From Roseomonas sp. (GTDB lineage Bacteria; Pseudomonadota; Alphaproteobacteria; Acetobacterales; Acetobacteraceae), in NCBI GenBank assembly GCA_020249265.1, contig JADCGA010000021.1, positions 94,886-158,885 on the forward strand: a stretch of 64,000 bases of DNA, given 5' to 3'. The notes beneath the pieces are model-generated. The model was not told the origin of the DNA, ran no database searches, and saw only the letters and a program-made list of their open reading frames with translations. A program made the translations under genes and the position numbers. Positions within the stretch are counted from its first letter, which is position 1. Each line of letters begins with the position of its first letter. Below are positions 9,785 to 17,916 of the stretch, piece by piece.

Positions 9785-10978
9785 TCAGCCCCGCCTTGGT
9801 GCTGTGCCGGGCATGGAGCCGCTCGGCACATTTGGCGCGGGCTGAGGAGCCACCACGGCGCCGGGGCGGGCACGTTGCGCGCCTTCCGTGATCACCATCT
9901 GGCCAATCTCAAGCCCCTCGGTCACCACAAGCTGGCCACCCAAGCCGCGCGTGGTCTTCACGCGTTTGACTTCCACCTTGTTCTCGGCACCCACAATCAG
10001 CACGAAGCTGCCAGCCTGATCTATTTGCAAGGCGGATTGCGGAATGACGATGGCTTGTTCCGGATCACCCGTTTCCACCACCACCGTCACCGCCTGCCCA
10101 TCCACCAGATATTTTTGCGGATTGGGGATCATTGCCTGCACCAGCACGGAATCGGTCGCGCGATTGGTGGTGACATCAACAAATTCAAAGCGGCCTGTGC
10201 TGTCCAGCATGGACCCATCGGGCAGGCGCACGCGCACCTTGATCTGCTCCGAAGCGCCTGCGCCGGCGTTACGCCTGAAGTTCAGCAATTGCCGCTGCGT
10301 GACCGGGAAGCTGATGCGGATAGGGTCATCGCGCACAATCGTGACCAGCGTGCCGCTGCTTGGGCTGACAACATTGCCGGGGCTGAGCGGCGACCGCCCT
10401 GCGCGACCATCAAAGGGCGCGCGGATTTCGGTATAGTCGTAATTGATCTGGGCCTGCTGCAATTGCGCTTCTGCGGCAGCGACCTTGGCCTTGGATTCCG
10501 CTTCCGCCGTGATCCGGTCATCCAGGGTCGCTTGCGGGATGGCGTTGGTTTTCACCAATTCCCGCCCGCGCGTCACCTGGGTGGTGGCATTGGCCAAATC
10601 AGCCCGCGCGCTATCCAACTGCGCGCGCCGCAAGGCGACCTCGGCCGCGAAGGGCGGCTGTTCCAGGGTGAACAGCAATTGCCCGGCCTTCACCGAATCA
10701 CCTTCATTGAAATGCCGCGCCTGCAAGAAGCCCGTGACGCGGGCCAAGATATCCACCCGGTCAATCGCTTCCACGCGGCCAATGAAATCCGCCCCGCGGC
10801 TGATGGCCTGGCGTTCGACGCGGGCCACAAACACCGCGGCTGGCGGGGCGGCGGCTTGCTGGCGGGCGGGGGTGGCTTCTTCCTTGCAGCCGGGCAAAAG
10901 CGGCAGGGTCAGGGCCAAAACCACCGGTAGCGCAAGGCGCGCCGCGCCCTTCTGGTCACGCAAAGCCATGATGGTCAT
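9785..10978 (-). CDS. RND efflux periplasmic adaptor (membrane-fusion) lipoprotein
   Basis: A 397-residue AcrA/MexA-type adaptor linking the permease to an outer-membrane channel. A lipoprotein signal peptide ends in the lipobox LLPGC (Cys about residue 31). Then come the barrel-sandwich segment VEAIDRVDILARVTGFL, an alpha-helical hairpin rich in Ala/Gln (about 100-180), and the matching lipoyl half-motif IRAPFDGRAGRSPLSPG (about 190). A beta-barrel and membrane-proximal domain ends in a Pro-rich tail. It is the first gene of the efflux operon and is divergent from the lipid A genes. Confidence 0.95.
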   Translation of the reverse strand: MTIMALRDQKGAARLALPVVLALTLPLLPGCKEEATPARQQAAAPPAAVFVARVERQAISRGADFIGRVEAIDRVDILARVTGFLQARHFNEGDSVKAGQLLFTLEQPPFAAEVALRRAQLDSARADLANATTQVTRGRELVKTNAIPQATLDDRITAEAESKAKVAAAEAQLQQAQINYDYTEIRAPFDGRAGRSPLSPGNVVSPSSGTLVTIVRDDPIRISFPVTQRQLLNFRRNAGAGASEQIKVRVRLPDGSMLDSTGRFEFVDVTTNRATDSVLVQAMIPNPQKYLVDGQAVTVVVETGDPEQAIVIPQSALQIDQAGSFVLIVGAENKVEVKRVKTTRGLGGQLVVTEGLEIGQMVITEGAQRARPGAVVAPQPAPNVPSGSMPGTAPRRG

Positions 10979-11046
10979 TCTCCCTCAAACCCTGGGCACC
11001 AACAGGCCGCCCTACGCATGCTAAAGGTAGAAATAACACAGCTTGC

Positions 11047-11067
11047 GCCAACCTGGGTAGCGTTGGC
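11047..11067. promoter_or_regulatory. Inverted repeat in the divergent promoter region
   Basis: GCCAAC at 11047-11052 is mirrored by GTTGGC at 11062-11067. It lies in the 165-bp gap between the divergent efflux operon and the acyltransferase gene. It could be an operator for an efflux regulator, but no regulator gene is adjacent, so the role is speculative. Confidence 0.3.
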
Positions 11068-11143
11068 TGGTGCTTGCGCGGCGTTTCACTCTGCCCGCAA
11101 TCCGCGCTACAGCAGCCGCGATGATGCGCGAAGCCCATCCCCG

Positions 11144-11821
11144 ATGCTCAAGCGGCTGACCCGCCATCCGGCTACCCAGGCGCTGCTGGCCTGGCTGATC
11201 GGGCTTTATCTGCGGCTGATCTGGGCCACCACGCGTTGGGAGCTGGTGGGCGCTGAGCATTTGAAGCCGCATCAGGCCGGCCCGATGATCCTGGCCTTTT
11301 GGCATGAATGCCTGCCGCTTGCTGCGCAGGGCTGGCGGCTGATCGCCCACGAAAATCCGGCGGCCCCCGGGCGCAAGGCTGAGGCACTGATTTCGCGCCA
11401 CCGAGATGGAAGGCTGATCGCCCGCGCCGTGGCACCCTTTGATGTTGAGGTAGTCCATGCCTCATCCTCGAAGGGCGGGGCGGCGGGGCTGCGCCAGCTT
11501 TTGCGCGTGCTGGAAGGCAGCGGGGTTTCGGTGATCACGCCCGATGGGCCGCGCGGCCCAGCGCGGGAAGCCGCGCCCGGTATTGCCCAGCTTGCCGCTT
11601 TGGCGGGGCTGCCGGTACTGGCCTGCGGGGCGGCATCTTCACGCATGCGGCGCGTCCGGTCCTGGGACCGGATGCGCTTTCCACTGCCTTTCGCCCGTGC
11701 CGTGGTGGTGATTGAAGCGCCCATCACTGTGCCGCGCGAAGACCCGGCCAGCGCCTTGCCGGCCATCACCGCAGCGCTCAACCGCGCCACGGAACGCGCC
11801 GATCAGGCGGTGGCGCGATGA
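11144..11821 (+). CDS. DUF374 lysophospholipid acyltransferase-like protein
   Basis: A 225-residue protein of the DUF374 branch of the glycerolipid/lipid A acyltransferase superfamily. The catalytic-motif equivalent FWHECLP occurs at about residue 50, then ASSSKGG and the glycine-rich substrate-pocket motif TPDGPRGP at about residue 130. A hydrophobic N-terminal helix (LLAWLIGLYLRLIW) suggests membrane attachment. The ATG at 11144 was chosen, although the frame is open to 11018. The stop overlaps waaA by 4 bp, so a role in lipid A/LPS core assembly is inferred from context and family. The acyl donor and acceptor are unknown. Confidence 0.85.
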   Translation: MLKRLTRHPATQALLAWLIGLYLRLIWATTRWELVGAEHLKPHQAGPMILAFWHECLPLAAQGWRLIAHENPAAPGRKAEALISRHRDGRLIARAVAPFDVEVVHASSSKGGAAGLRQLLRVLEGSGVSVITPDGPRGPAREAAPGIAQLAALAGLPVLACGAASSRMRRVRSWDRMRFPLPFARAVVVIEAPITVPREDPASALPAITAALNRATERADQAVAR

Positions 11822-13128
11822 TCGCCCAAAGCCTTTCAGCAAAACTCCTGGCCGCGCTATGGGCGCTGGTCGCTAGCCTTCTCGCGCCACTTCTGCCGTT
11901 TTACTTGCGGCGCCGGGTGGCCAAGGGCAAGGAAATCGCCGAACGCCTGGCCGAACGCCAGGGCCATGGCGCGGCGCGCCCACCGGGCCGGTTGATCTGG
12001 TGCCATGCCGCCAGCAATGGAGAAACGCTTTCCCTGCTGCCACTCATGGAAGCCTTGGCAAAGCAGGACCCTGCTTTGTCCTTTCTGGTCACCACTGGCA
12101 CAGTGACCTCCGCGCGCTTGCTGGAACAGCGCCTTTCACCGGAACTCGCACATCGCACCCAGCATCGCTTCCTGCCCCTGGACGTGCCGCGCTGGGTCGC
12201 GCGGTTTCTGGCAGGCTGGCGGCCTGATCTGGCCGTAATTGTAGAATCGGAAATCTGGCCAAATATGCTGGCGGCGGCGTATAGGCGAGGCGTGCCCTTG
12301 GCCTTGGTGAATGCCCGCATGTCGGCGCGTTCCGCCCGCGGCTGGGGCTGGGCGCCAGGCTTTGCGCGGGCTTTGCTCGGGCGCTTTGCGCTGATTCTGG
12401 CGCAGACGGAAGCCGATGCCGCACGCTTCGCCGCACTTGCCGAGCGCCCCGTACCCTGCTGGGGCAATCTGAAATATGCCGCGCCCCCCTTACCCGCTGA
12501 TCCGGTTGAACTTGCGCGCCTGACCCTCGCTTGGGAGGGGCGGCCTGTCTGGCTCGCCGCCAGCACCCATCCGGGGGAGGATGAAATCATCCTCGCCGCG
12601 CATCGGCTACTCGCCCCGGATCACCCCGGCTTGCTGACGGTGATGGTGCCGCGCCACCCGCAGCGTGGGCCGGATATCGCGGCTTTGGCTGGGGATTTAT
12701 CCGTCGCACGGCGCGGCGCGGGGCAGGATGCCGGGCCAGGCGTTGCGGTTTATGTCGCTGATACGCTTGGCGAATTGGGGTTGTTTTACCGGCTGGCGCG
12801 CGTCGCGCTGATTGGTGGGTCTTTGGTGCCGCATGGCGGCCAGAACCCGCTGGAAGCGGCGCGGCTTGGCTGCCCCATCATCACCGGCCCGCATCACTTC
12901 AATTTTGGTGAAATCATCACGCGCCTCAGCGCCGCCCATGCCTTGGTCGAAACCCCGGATGGACCGGGGGCGGCGCAGGCGCTGGCGGCCACCCTGGCCC
13001 GCCTGCTGGCTGATCCCGCAGCCGGGCAGGCCATGGCGGCGGCGGCGGAGGCTCTTGCCCAGGACCAGGCCGGCCTGCCGGGGCGCATCGCGACAAGCCT
13101 GTTGCCCTTGATCCGCCCGGCGCGGTAA
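11818..13128 (+). CDS. waaA: 3-deoxy-D-manno-octulosonic acid (Kdo) transferase
   Basis: Inner-membrane GT30 enzyme that transfers Kdo from CMP-Kdo to lipid IVA. It has 436 residues. A signal-anchor N-terminus (LLAALWALVASLLAPLLPFYLRRR) is followed by the GT-B fold. Supporting motifs are WCHAASNGE (about residue 60), containing the conserved catalytic-region Glu, IVESEIWPNML (about residue 140) and the donor-site segment GGSLVPHGGQNPLEAARLG (about residue 335). It is translationally coupled to the DUF374 gene and upstream of lpxK, the usual alphaproteobacterial lipid A arrangement. Confidence 0.95.
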   Translation: MIAQSLSAKLLAALWALVASLLAPLLPFYLRRRVAKGKEIAERLAERQGHGAARPPGRLIWCHAASNGETLSLLPLMEALAKQDPALSFLVTTGTVTSARLLEQRLSPELAHRTQHRFLPLDVPRWVARFLAGWRPDLAVIVESEIWPNMLAAAYRRGVPLALVNARMSARSARGWGWAPGFARALLGRFALILAQTEADAARFAALAERPVPCWGNLKYAAPPLPADPVELARLTLAWEGRPVWLAASTHPGEDEIILAAHRLLAPDHPGLLTVMVPRHPQRGPDIAALAGDLSVARRGAGQDAGPGVAVYVADTLGELGLFYRLARVALIGGSLVPHGGQNPLEAARLGCPIITGPHHFNFGEIITRLSAAHALVETPDGPGAAQALAATLARLLADPAAGQAMAAAAEALAQDQAGLPGRIATSLLPLIRPAR

Positions 13129-13289
13129 CATCGTCCGTCCGGGGACGACCAATCCACAATAATCTCGGGGGTCCTTACCGCATAAGACGGCGAAGCCGCG
13201 CGGATGGGAAAGCCCGAGGCAAGTAATCCAAGCCCTGCACGCCTGTTGCGCGATGCGGGCATCATGGAAGGTTTGAACGGTTTCATCTG
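13129..13289 (+). other. waaA-lpxK spacer with a possible 28-codon ORF
   Basis: This 161-bp spacer separates two genes that are often closely packed. It holds an ATG-initiated 28-codon frame from 13204 whose TGA overlaps the lpxK ATG (TGATG at 13288-13292). No convincing Shine-Dalgarno precedes it and I recognise no homology. It may be a coupling leader or only chance. Confidence 0.3.
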
Positions 13290-14258
13290 ATGCGATCGCC
13301 TGGATTCTGGAGCGATAAGCCTGGTGTGGCGGCAGCGATGCTCTCGCCCATTGCGGCGCTTTACGCGGCCACCACGGCGCGGCGCATGGCGCGCCCGGGA
13401 CAGAGCTTGCCGTTGCCCGTGATTTGCTGTGGTAACGCCACGGCAGGTGGCGCGGGCAAAACCACGGTTGCACTTGACCTCGGCGAAAGGCTGCAAGCGC
13501 GTGGCTTGGCCGCCCATTTCCTGCTGCGCGGCTATGGCGGCAAGCTGAAAGGCCCGGCCCGGGTTGACCTTGCCACACATGACAGCCGGGCTGTGGGTGA
13601 TGAGGCTTTGCTGCTGGCCGCCCTTTGCCCCACCTGGGTTTCCGCTAATCGCGCCGCGGGTGGTGCGGCGGCACAAGCCGCCGGGGCGCAGGCGATCATC
13701 ATGGATGATGGGCTGCAGAACCCGACCCTCGCAAAAACACTATCCCTCCTGATCATTGATGGGTCCTATGGCTTTGGTAATGGCCGCGTGATCCCCTCCG
13801 GCCCCCTGCGCGAGCCGGTTTTTGCCGCCGCGGCGCGCTGCCAGGCGGCGGTGCTGATCGGTGAGGATGAAACCGGCGCGCTCGCGCAACTTCCCGCTGA
13901 CCTGCCCGTGCTGCGCGCCCGGCTCGTGCCCGGCCCGGAAGCGGCCGCGCTGGCCGGCAAGCCCGTCGTCGCCTTTTGCGGCATTGCCAATCCGCGCAAG
14001 TTTTTCTCGACCCTGCAGGAAGCGGGCGCCGTTCTGGTCGCGCGCCATCCCTTCGCCGATCACTACCCCTTCGATGATCAGGAAATCCGTGACCTGCTGG
14101 CCGAGGCGGAAAAGCTCCGCGCCACGCCGGTGACGACACGCAAGGATATTGTGCGCATCCCACCCGCTTTGCGTTCCGGCATTCAGGTGGTGAGCATTGC
14201 GCTGGCCTGGGATGACCCTGCCGCCATTGAGGCGCTGCTGGATGGCGCCTTGACATGA
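13290..14258 (+). CDS. lpxK: Tetraacyldisaccharide 4'-kinase
   Basis: Phosphorylates the 4'-position of the tetraacyldisaccharide 1-phosphate to give lipid IVA at the inner membrane. It has 322 residues. The P-loop is visible as GNATAGGAGKTTVAL (about residue 47-61), and the catalytic-base motif as IIMDDGLQNPTL (about residue 137). The C-terminal KDIVRIP is also typical. The N-terminus begins with the hydrophobic segment expected for membrane association. It follows waaA after a 161-bp spacer and precedes a separate promoter for tetR. Confidence 0.95.
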   Translation: MRSPGFWSDKPGVAAAMLSPIAALYAATTARRMARPGQSLPLPVICCGNATAGGAGKTTVALDLGERLQARGLAAHFLLRGYGGKLKGPARVDLATHDSRAVGDEALLLAALCPTWVSANRAAGGAAAQAAGAQAIIMDDGLQNPTLAKTLSLLIIDGSYGFGNGRVIPSGPLREPVFAAAARCQAAVLIGEDETGALAQLPADLPVLRARLVPGPEAAALAGKPVVAFCGIANPRKFFSTLQEAGAVLVARHPFADHYPFDDQEIRDLLAEAEKLRATPVTTRKDIVRIPPALRSGIQVVSIALAWDDPAAIEALLDGALT

Positions 14259-14263
14259 ATAAC

Positions 14264-14291
14264 TTGACAAACCGTCCGGACGGTATAGTTA
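14264..14291 (+). promoter_or_regulatory. tetR-devBCA promoter with palindromic operator
   Basis: A perfect 14-bp palindrome ACCGTCCGGACGGT (14271-14284) lies directly after a consensus -35 TTGACA (14264-14269) and touches the -10 region (TATAGT 14284-14289 or TAGTTA 14286-14291). The start codon of the TetR gene follows within 15 bp. The operator position implies autorepression of the whole tetR-exporter operon and a very short leader. Confidence 0.8.
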
Positions 14292-14298
14292 AAGGGGC

Positions 14299-14868
14299 AT
14301 GGATACCCAACCCCCAATCGCCGATGCGCCGACACGCATCCTGGATGCCGCTGAAAACCTGATCATCGCCCGTGGTGTCGCCGGCCTGACTTTGGAAGCC
14401 GCGGCGCGGGAAGCCGGCGTTTCCAAGGGGGGCTTGCTTTATCACTTCGCTTCCAAGGAAGCGCTGTTGGAAGCGCTGCTGGGCCGGCTTGCCGCCTTCA
14501 TCTCCCAGGAATTTGCGGCTTGCGTCGCCACCCAATCGGAAGGGACAGGGCGCGTTGCGCGTTCCATGCTGGAATGGGGCTTTGGCGAGGGCGAGATGGC
14601 CTGCAATGAACGCCATCAGCGCGCCGGCGCCGTGTTTCTGGCTGCCTTTCACCATGACCCCGCCCTTTTGGAGCCAATCCGTGCCGTGATTGCCGATATG
14701 CGCGCCGCCGTCGCCCATGATGGCCTGCCGCCGGGCCATGGCGCGGCCATCATGGCTGCCGGCGATGGGTTGTTCATGGCGCGGCTCTTCAGCCTTTACA
14801 CGCCAAGCGCCGGAGAATTGGCGCAAATGCGCGCCGCGCTTACTGCGCTATTGGAGGTGCGGCCATGA
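14299..14868 (+). CDS. TetR/AcrR family transcriptional repressor of the exporter operon
   Basis: A 189-residue dimeric repressor. The N-terminal helix-turn-helix is seen as GLTLEAAAREAGVSKGGLLY (about residue 29-48) followed by HFASKEALLEALL, a standard TetR layout. The C-terminal ligand domain resembles the TetR_C_6 type and contains no recognisable ligand signature. It overlaps the adaptor gene by 4 bp and is preceded by a perfect palindrome between the promoter elements, so it very probably represses its own operon until an inducer, perhaps an export substrate, binds. Confidence 0.93.
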   Translation: MDTQPPIADAPTRILDAAENLIIARGVAGLTLEAAAREAGVSKGGLLYHFASKEALLEALLGRLAAFISQEFAACVATQSEGTGRVARSMLEWGFGEGEMACNERHQRAGAVFLAAFHHDPALLEPIRAVIADMRAAVAHDGLPPGHGAAIMAAGDGLFMARLFSLYTPSAGELAQMRAALTALLEVRP

Positions 14869-15902
14869 CACGGCGCGGCAAGATCATCGTTGGGCTTTTG
14901 TTGCTTGGCATTGGCGGGGCGGCCTTTTGGCACATGCGGCCCAGCGCGCCGCCCCCCGCAAGCCCCGCGCCTGCCGCTGCCTCTGGCCCGATTGGTGTCG
15001 GAGCGCTCGGGCGCGTGGAACCGGCGTCACGCATCCGCCGGCTCAATCAACCAGGCGGCATGGCGGTGACACGGCTTGATCGCCTGCTGGTCGCCGAAGG
15101 CGCGGAGGTGACGCAGGGCCAATTGCTGGCCGAATTCGCCGATGCCGCCATGAAGGACGCCGCCGCCACCCAGGCCGAAGCCGCGGTGGCGGAGGCCGAG
15201 GCCAATCTCGCCCGGCTGCGCGCTGCCGGGCGCCCCTCAGAGATTGAGGCGCAGCGCGCCCGTATTGAAGCCATCACAGCGCAGGAAGAAATTGCGCTGC
15301 GTGATGCTGAGCGGGCAGAACGCCTGGTGCCGACCGGCGCGGGCGCCGTGGCGGCTGCGGATCGCAGCCGCGCCATTGCCACGCGCTTTGCCGCCGAAAA
15401 GCGCGAAGCCATGGCGGCTTTGGATACGCTGCTGTCTTCCCGGCCTGAGGATATTGCGCTTGCCGAAGCACGCCTTGCTGGGGTGCGTGCGGCGGCGGCC
15501 AAGGCGCAGGCGGATGCCGAATTGGCCCGCGTACGTGCGCCCATCGCCGGCACCATTCTGCGCATCTTCGTCCGCCCCGGGGATCAGGTGGGTGCCGATG
15601 GCGTTTTGGAAATGGCCGATCTTTCCAAGCTTGAAATCGTGGCCGATGTCTATGAGACCGATCTGCCGCGCGTGCGCCTGGGTGCGGCGGCCGAGGTGGT
15701 AGTGCCCGGTGAAGCGCAGCGCCTTGCCGCGCGGGTGAGTGATATCGGCTGGACAGTGCGGCGCCAAATCCAAGCCAGCAATGACCCCGTGGCGGCGGTG
15801 GATGCACGCACGGTGGAAGTGCGCCTGACTTTGGATGAGGCCGGCGCGGCCACCATGCGTCGGCGGTCCAATATGCAGGTGCAGGTGGCGATCCGTCCGT
15901 GA
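14865..15902 (+). CDS. devB: ABC exporter membrane-fusion protein, DevB/HlyD family
   Basis: A 345-residue periplasmic adaptor anchored by one N-terminal helix (IIVGLLLLGIGGAAFWHM, about residue 7-24). A Pro/Ala linker precedes the lipoyl half-motif, a long Ala/Glu-rich coiled-coil hairpin (about 75-220) with EAAVAEAEANLARL, and the second lipoyl half RVRAPIAGTILRIFVRPGD. The family works with DevC and DevA and an outer-membrane TolC to export glycolipids or other molecules. Start and stop codons overlap its neighbours. The substrate here is unknown. Confidence 0.9.
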   Translation: MTRRGKIIVGLLLLGIGGAAFWHMRPSAPPPASPAPAAASGPIGVGALGRVEPASRIRRLNQPGGMAVTRLDRLLVAEGAEVTQGQLLAEFADAAMKDAAATQAEAAVAEAEANLARLRAAGRPSEIEAQRARIEAITAQEEIALRDAERAERLVPTGAGAVAAADRSRAIATRFAAEKREAMAALDTLLSSRPEDIALAEARLAGVRAAAAKAQADAELARVRAPIAGTILRIFVRPGDQVGADGVLEMADLSKLEIVADVYETDLPRVRLGAAAEVVVPGEAQRLAARVSDIGWTVRRQIQASNDPVAAVDARTVEVRLTLDEAGAATMRRRSNMQVQVAIRP

Positions 15903-17143
15903 ATGCGCTGACCGAAAATCTACGCGCCCCGCCCGTGGCTTCCGCACCGGCACCGCGCGGCAAAGGGCGCGTTTCGCCGCTTGAATGGTTCTGGCTGCCC
16001 GCGCGGCTTGCGACGCGGCAGCTTTTCTTCGAACGTGCGCGGCTACTCTCCGCCATTGCGGGCGTGATGTTCGCCGCCGTGCTGGTCTTCATGCAGCTTG
16101 GTTTCCGCGCGGCCCTGTTTGACAGCGCGACCCGGCTTTACGCCGCCATGGAAGCGGAATTGTTCCTGATGAATCCGCTCACCATGGCGAGCTTTCGGCC
16201 GGAAACCATGCCGCGCATCCGTACCCATCAGGCGCTTGCGCTGCCGGAAGTGGCGCAGGCCGTACCGGTTTATTTGACACAGCTTCCCTGGCGCAATCCA
16301 GAAACCGGCGCCAAGCGCGCCATTCAATTGATCGGCTTTGACGTTGAAGCGGGTGCGATGCGTTTTGAGGGTCTGGACAAGATAGCCGATGCGCTACGGC
16401 AAGTGGATGCGGTTGGTTTTGATGTCCGTTCCCGCCCTGAATTTGGCGATGTCGCCAAAAAACTCGCCGATGGTGGGCCGTTTGAGGTGCAGATCGGCAA
16501 TCGCATGATGCGCCTTGTGGGTCTTGTGGAAATCGGCCCTTCCTTCGGCGCCGATGGCAATCTGGTGATGAGCGAGGTGAATTTCCGCCGCGTGGTGCGC
16601 GAACGTAATCAAGCCAATGTTGACCTGATTGCCATTCGCCTGGTGCCCGGTACCGATATTCAGGCCGCCAAGGCTAGGCTTAAGGCCTTGTTGCCCGGCG
16701 ATGTCATGGTGCTGACGCAGCCTGAATTGGTCGCGCATGAACGCCATTACTGGGAAAACGCGACTGCGATTGGCTTCATCTTCGGCTTTGGCAGCATCAT
16801 GGGGCTGATTGTCGGGATGGTGATTGTCTATCAGATCCTGTTCAGCGATATCGCCAATCACTTGCGCGAATATGCGACACTCAAGGCGGTTGGCTATTCC
16901 AATTTCTATCTGGCGCGAGTGGTCATGGCCTCGGCCCTGATCCTGGCAGTACTTGGATTTGTGCCGGGATTTCTGGCCTCCATCTGGATGTATGAATTTG
17001 TCGGCGCCGCCACCTTCCTGCCACTGGGTATGACGTTGGATCGGGCCGTTACGGTTTTCCTGATGATCTTTGGCATGTGCGCGCTGGCAGGAGTGCTCGC
17101 CATTCGGAAGCTTCGTGATGCCAATCCCGCGGATTTATTCTGA
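15899..17143 (+). CDS. devC: ABC exporter permease, DevC/FtsX-like
   Basis: A 414-residue inner-membrane permease starting at a GTG whose bases overlap the devB stop. The first membrane helix is LLSAIAGVMFAAVLVFMQLG (about residue 43-62), followed by a periplasmic MacB-like domain of about 220 residues. Three C-terminal helices include GFIFGFGSIMGLIVGMVIVY and the cytoplasmic loop REYATLKAVGYSN, which is characteristic of the MacB/FtsX class. This MacB-like topology suggests mechanotransmission rather than classical transport through the bilayer. The ATPase gene follows with a 1-bp stop/start overlap. Confidence 0.92.
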   Translation: MNALTENLRAPPVASAPAPRGKGRVSPLEWFWLPARLATRQLFFERARLLSAIAGVMFAAVLVFMQLGFRAALFDSATRLYAAMEAELFLMNPLTMASFRPETMPRIRTHQALALPEVAQAVPVYLTQLPWRNPETGAKRAIQLIGFDVEAGAMRFEGLDKIADALRQVDAVGFDVRSRPEFGDVAKKLADGGPFEVQIGNRMMRLVGLVEIGPSFGADGNLVMSEVNFRRVVRERNQANVDLIAIRLVPGTDIQAAKARLKALLPGDVMVLTQPELVAHERHYWENATAIGFIFGFGSIMGLIVGMVIVYQILFSDIANHLREYATLKAVGYSNFYLARVVMASALILAVLGFVPGFLASIWMYEFVGAATFLPLGMTLDRAVTVFLMIFGMCALAGVLAIRKLRDANPADLF

Positions 17144-17832
17144 TGCAGGCTGACCCGATTCGGATTGAGGCGCTGAACTACGCCTATGGCGAAGGTGAAC
17201 TGCGCCGCCCCGTACTGCGCGACGTTGCCTTGCAGGTTCGGGTGGGGGAGGTGCTGTTGCTGACCGGCCCTTCGGGTTCTGGCAAGACTACCTTGCTCAC
17301 GCTGATCGGCGCGCTGCGCACGATGCAGGAAGGCTCCTGCCAAGTGTTGGGGCAGGAGTTGTTTGGGGCTTCCGAAAGCGCGCGGGTTTCGCTCCGCCAA
17401 CGCGTCGGCTTCATTTTCCAGAACCACAATCTGCTCGGTGCGCTGACTGCGCGACAAAATGTGGCCATGGCGCTTGAAGTGGCGCCACGCTTTTCCGAAA
17501 CCGAGCGCCTTCGCCGCGCCGGTGCGATGCTGGCCTCGGTGGGATTGGCCGAACATGTGGATCGCCTGCCCGGCAAGCTTTCCGGCGGGCAGCGCCAGCG
17601 TGTGGCGATCGCCCGCGCCCTGGTGGGAGAGCCCGGCCTTGTGCTGGCCGATGAACCAACTGCGGCGCTGGACAAGGTCACCGGCGCCGAAGTGGCGCGT
17701 CTGCTGCGTGATTTGGCGAAATCGCGCGGCGTGCCGATTCTGATGGTGACGCATGACCCGCGTATTCTGGATATCGCGGATCGCGTGGTCAGCATGGAAG
17801 ATGGTCGGATTGTGGAGAATGCATTGGCGTAA
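17143..17832 (+). CDS. devA: ABC exporter ATP-binding protein, DevA type
   Basis: A 229-residue ATPase of the MacB/LolD class energising DevC. Walker A GPSGSGKTTLL (about residue 42-52), Q-loop FIFQNHNLL, signature LSGGQRQRVAIARAL (about residue 146), Walker B LVLADEPTAALD and the switch His in MVTHDPR are all intact. It starts inside the devC stop (TGATG). It is the last gene of the tetR-devBCA operon. No clear terminator hairpin follows before the next gene. Confidence 0.95.
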   Translation: MQADPIRIEALNYAYGEGELRRPVLRDVALQVRVGEVLLLTGPSGSGKTTLLTLIGALRTMQEGSCQVLGQELFGASESARVSLRQRVGFIFQNHNLLGALTARQNVAMALEVAPRFSETERLRRAGAMLASVGLAEHVDRLPGKLSGGQRQRVAIARALVGEPGLVLADEPTAALDKVTGAEVARLLRDLAKSRGVPILMVTHDPRILDIADRVVSMEDGRIVENALA

Positions 17833-17842
17833 TTTAATAAAT

Positions 17843-17859
17843 GCAACGTTGCGTTGACA
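17843..17859 (+). promoter_or_regulatory. Palindrome and -35-like element before the binding-protein gene
   Basis: The perfect 10-bp palindrome GCAACGTTGC (17843-17852) abuts TTGACA (17854-17859). No good -10 follows at normal spacing. It may be an operator/promoter for the binding-protein gene. Confidence 0.35.
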
Positions 17860-17916
17860 TCGCTTCATCGCATCGGTGACATGGCGCCTCTTCAACAGAG
17901 AAAAAGAGGCCCCCCC

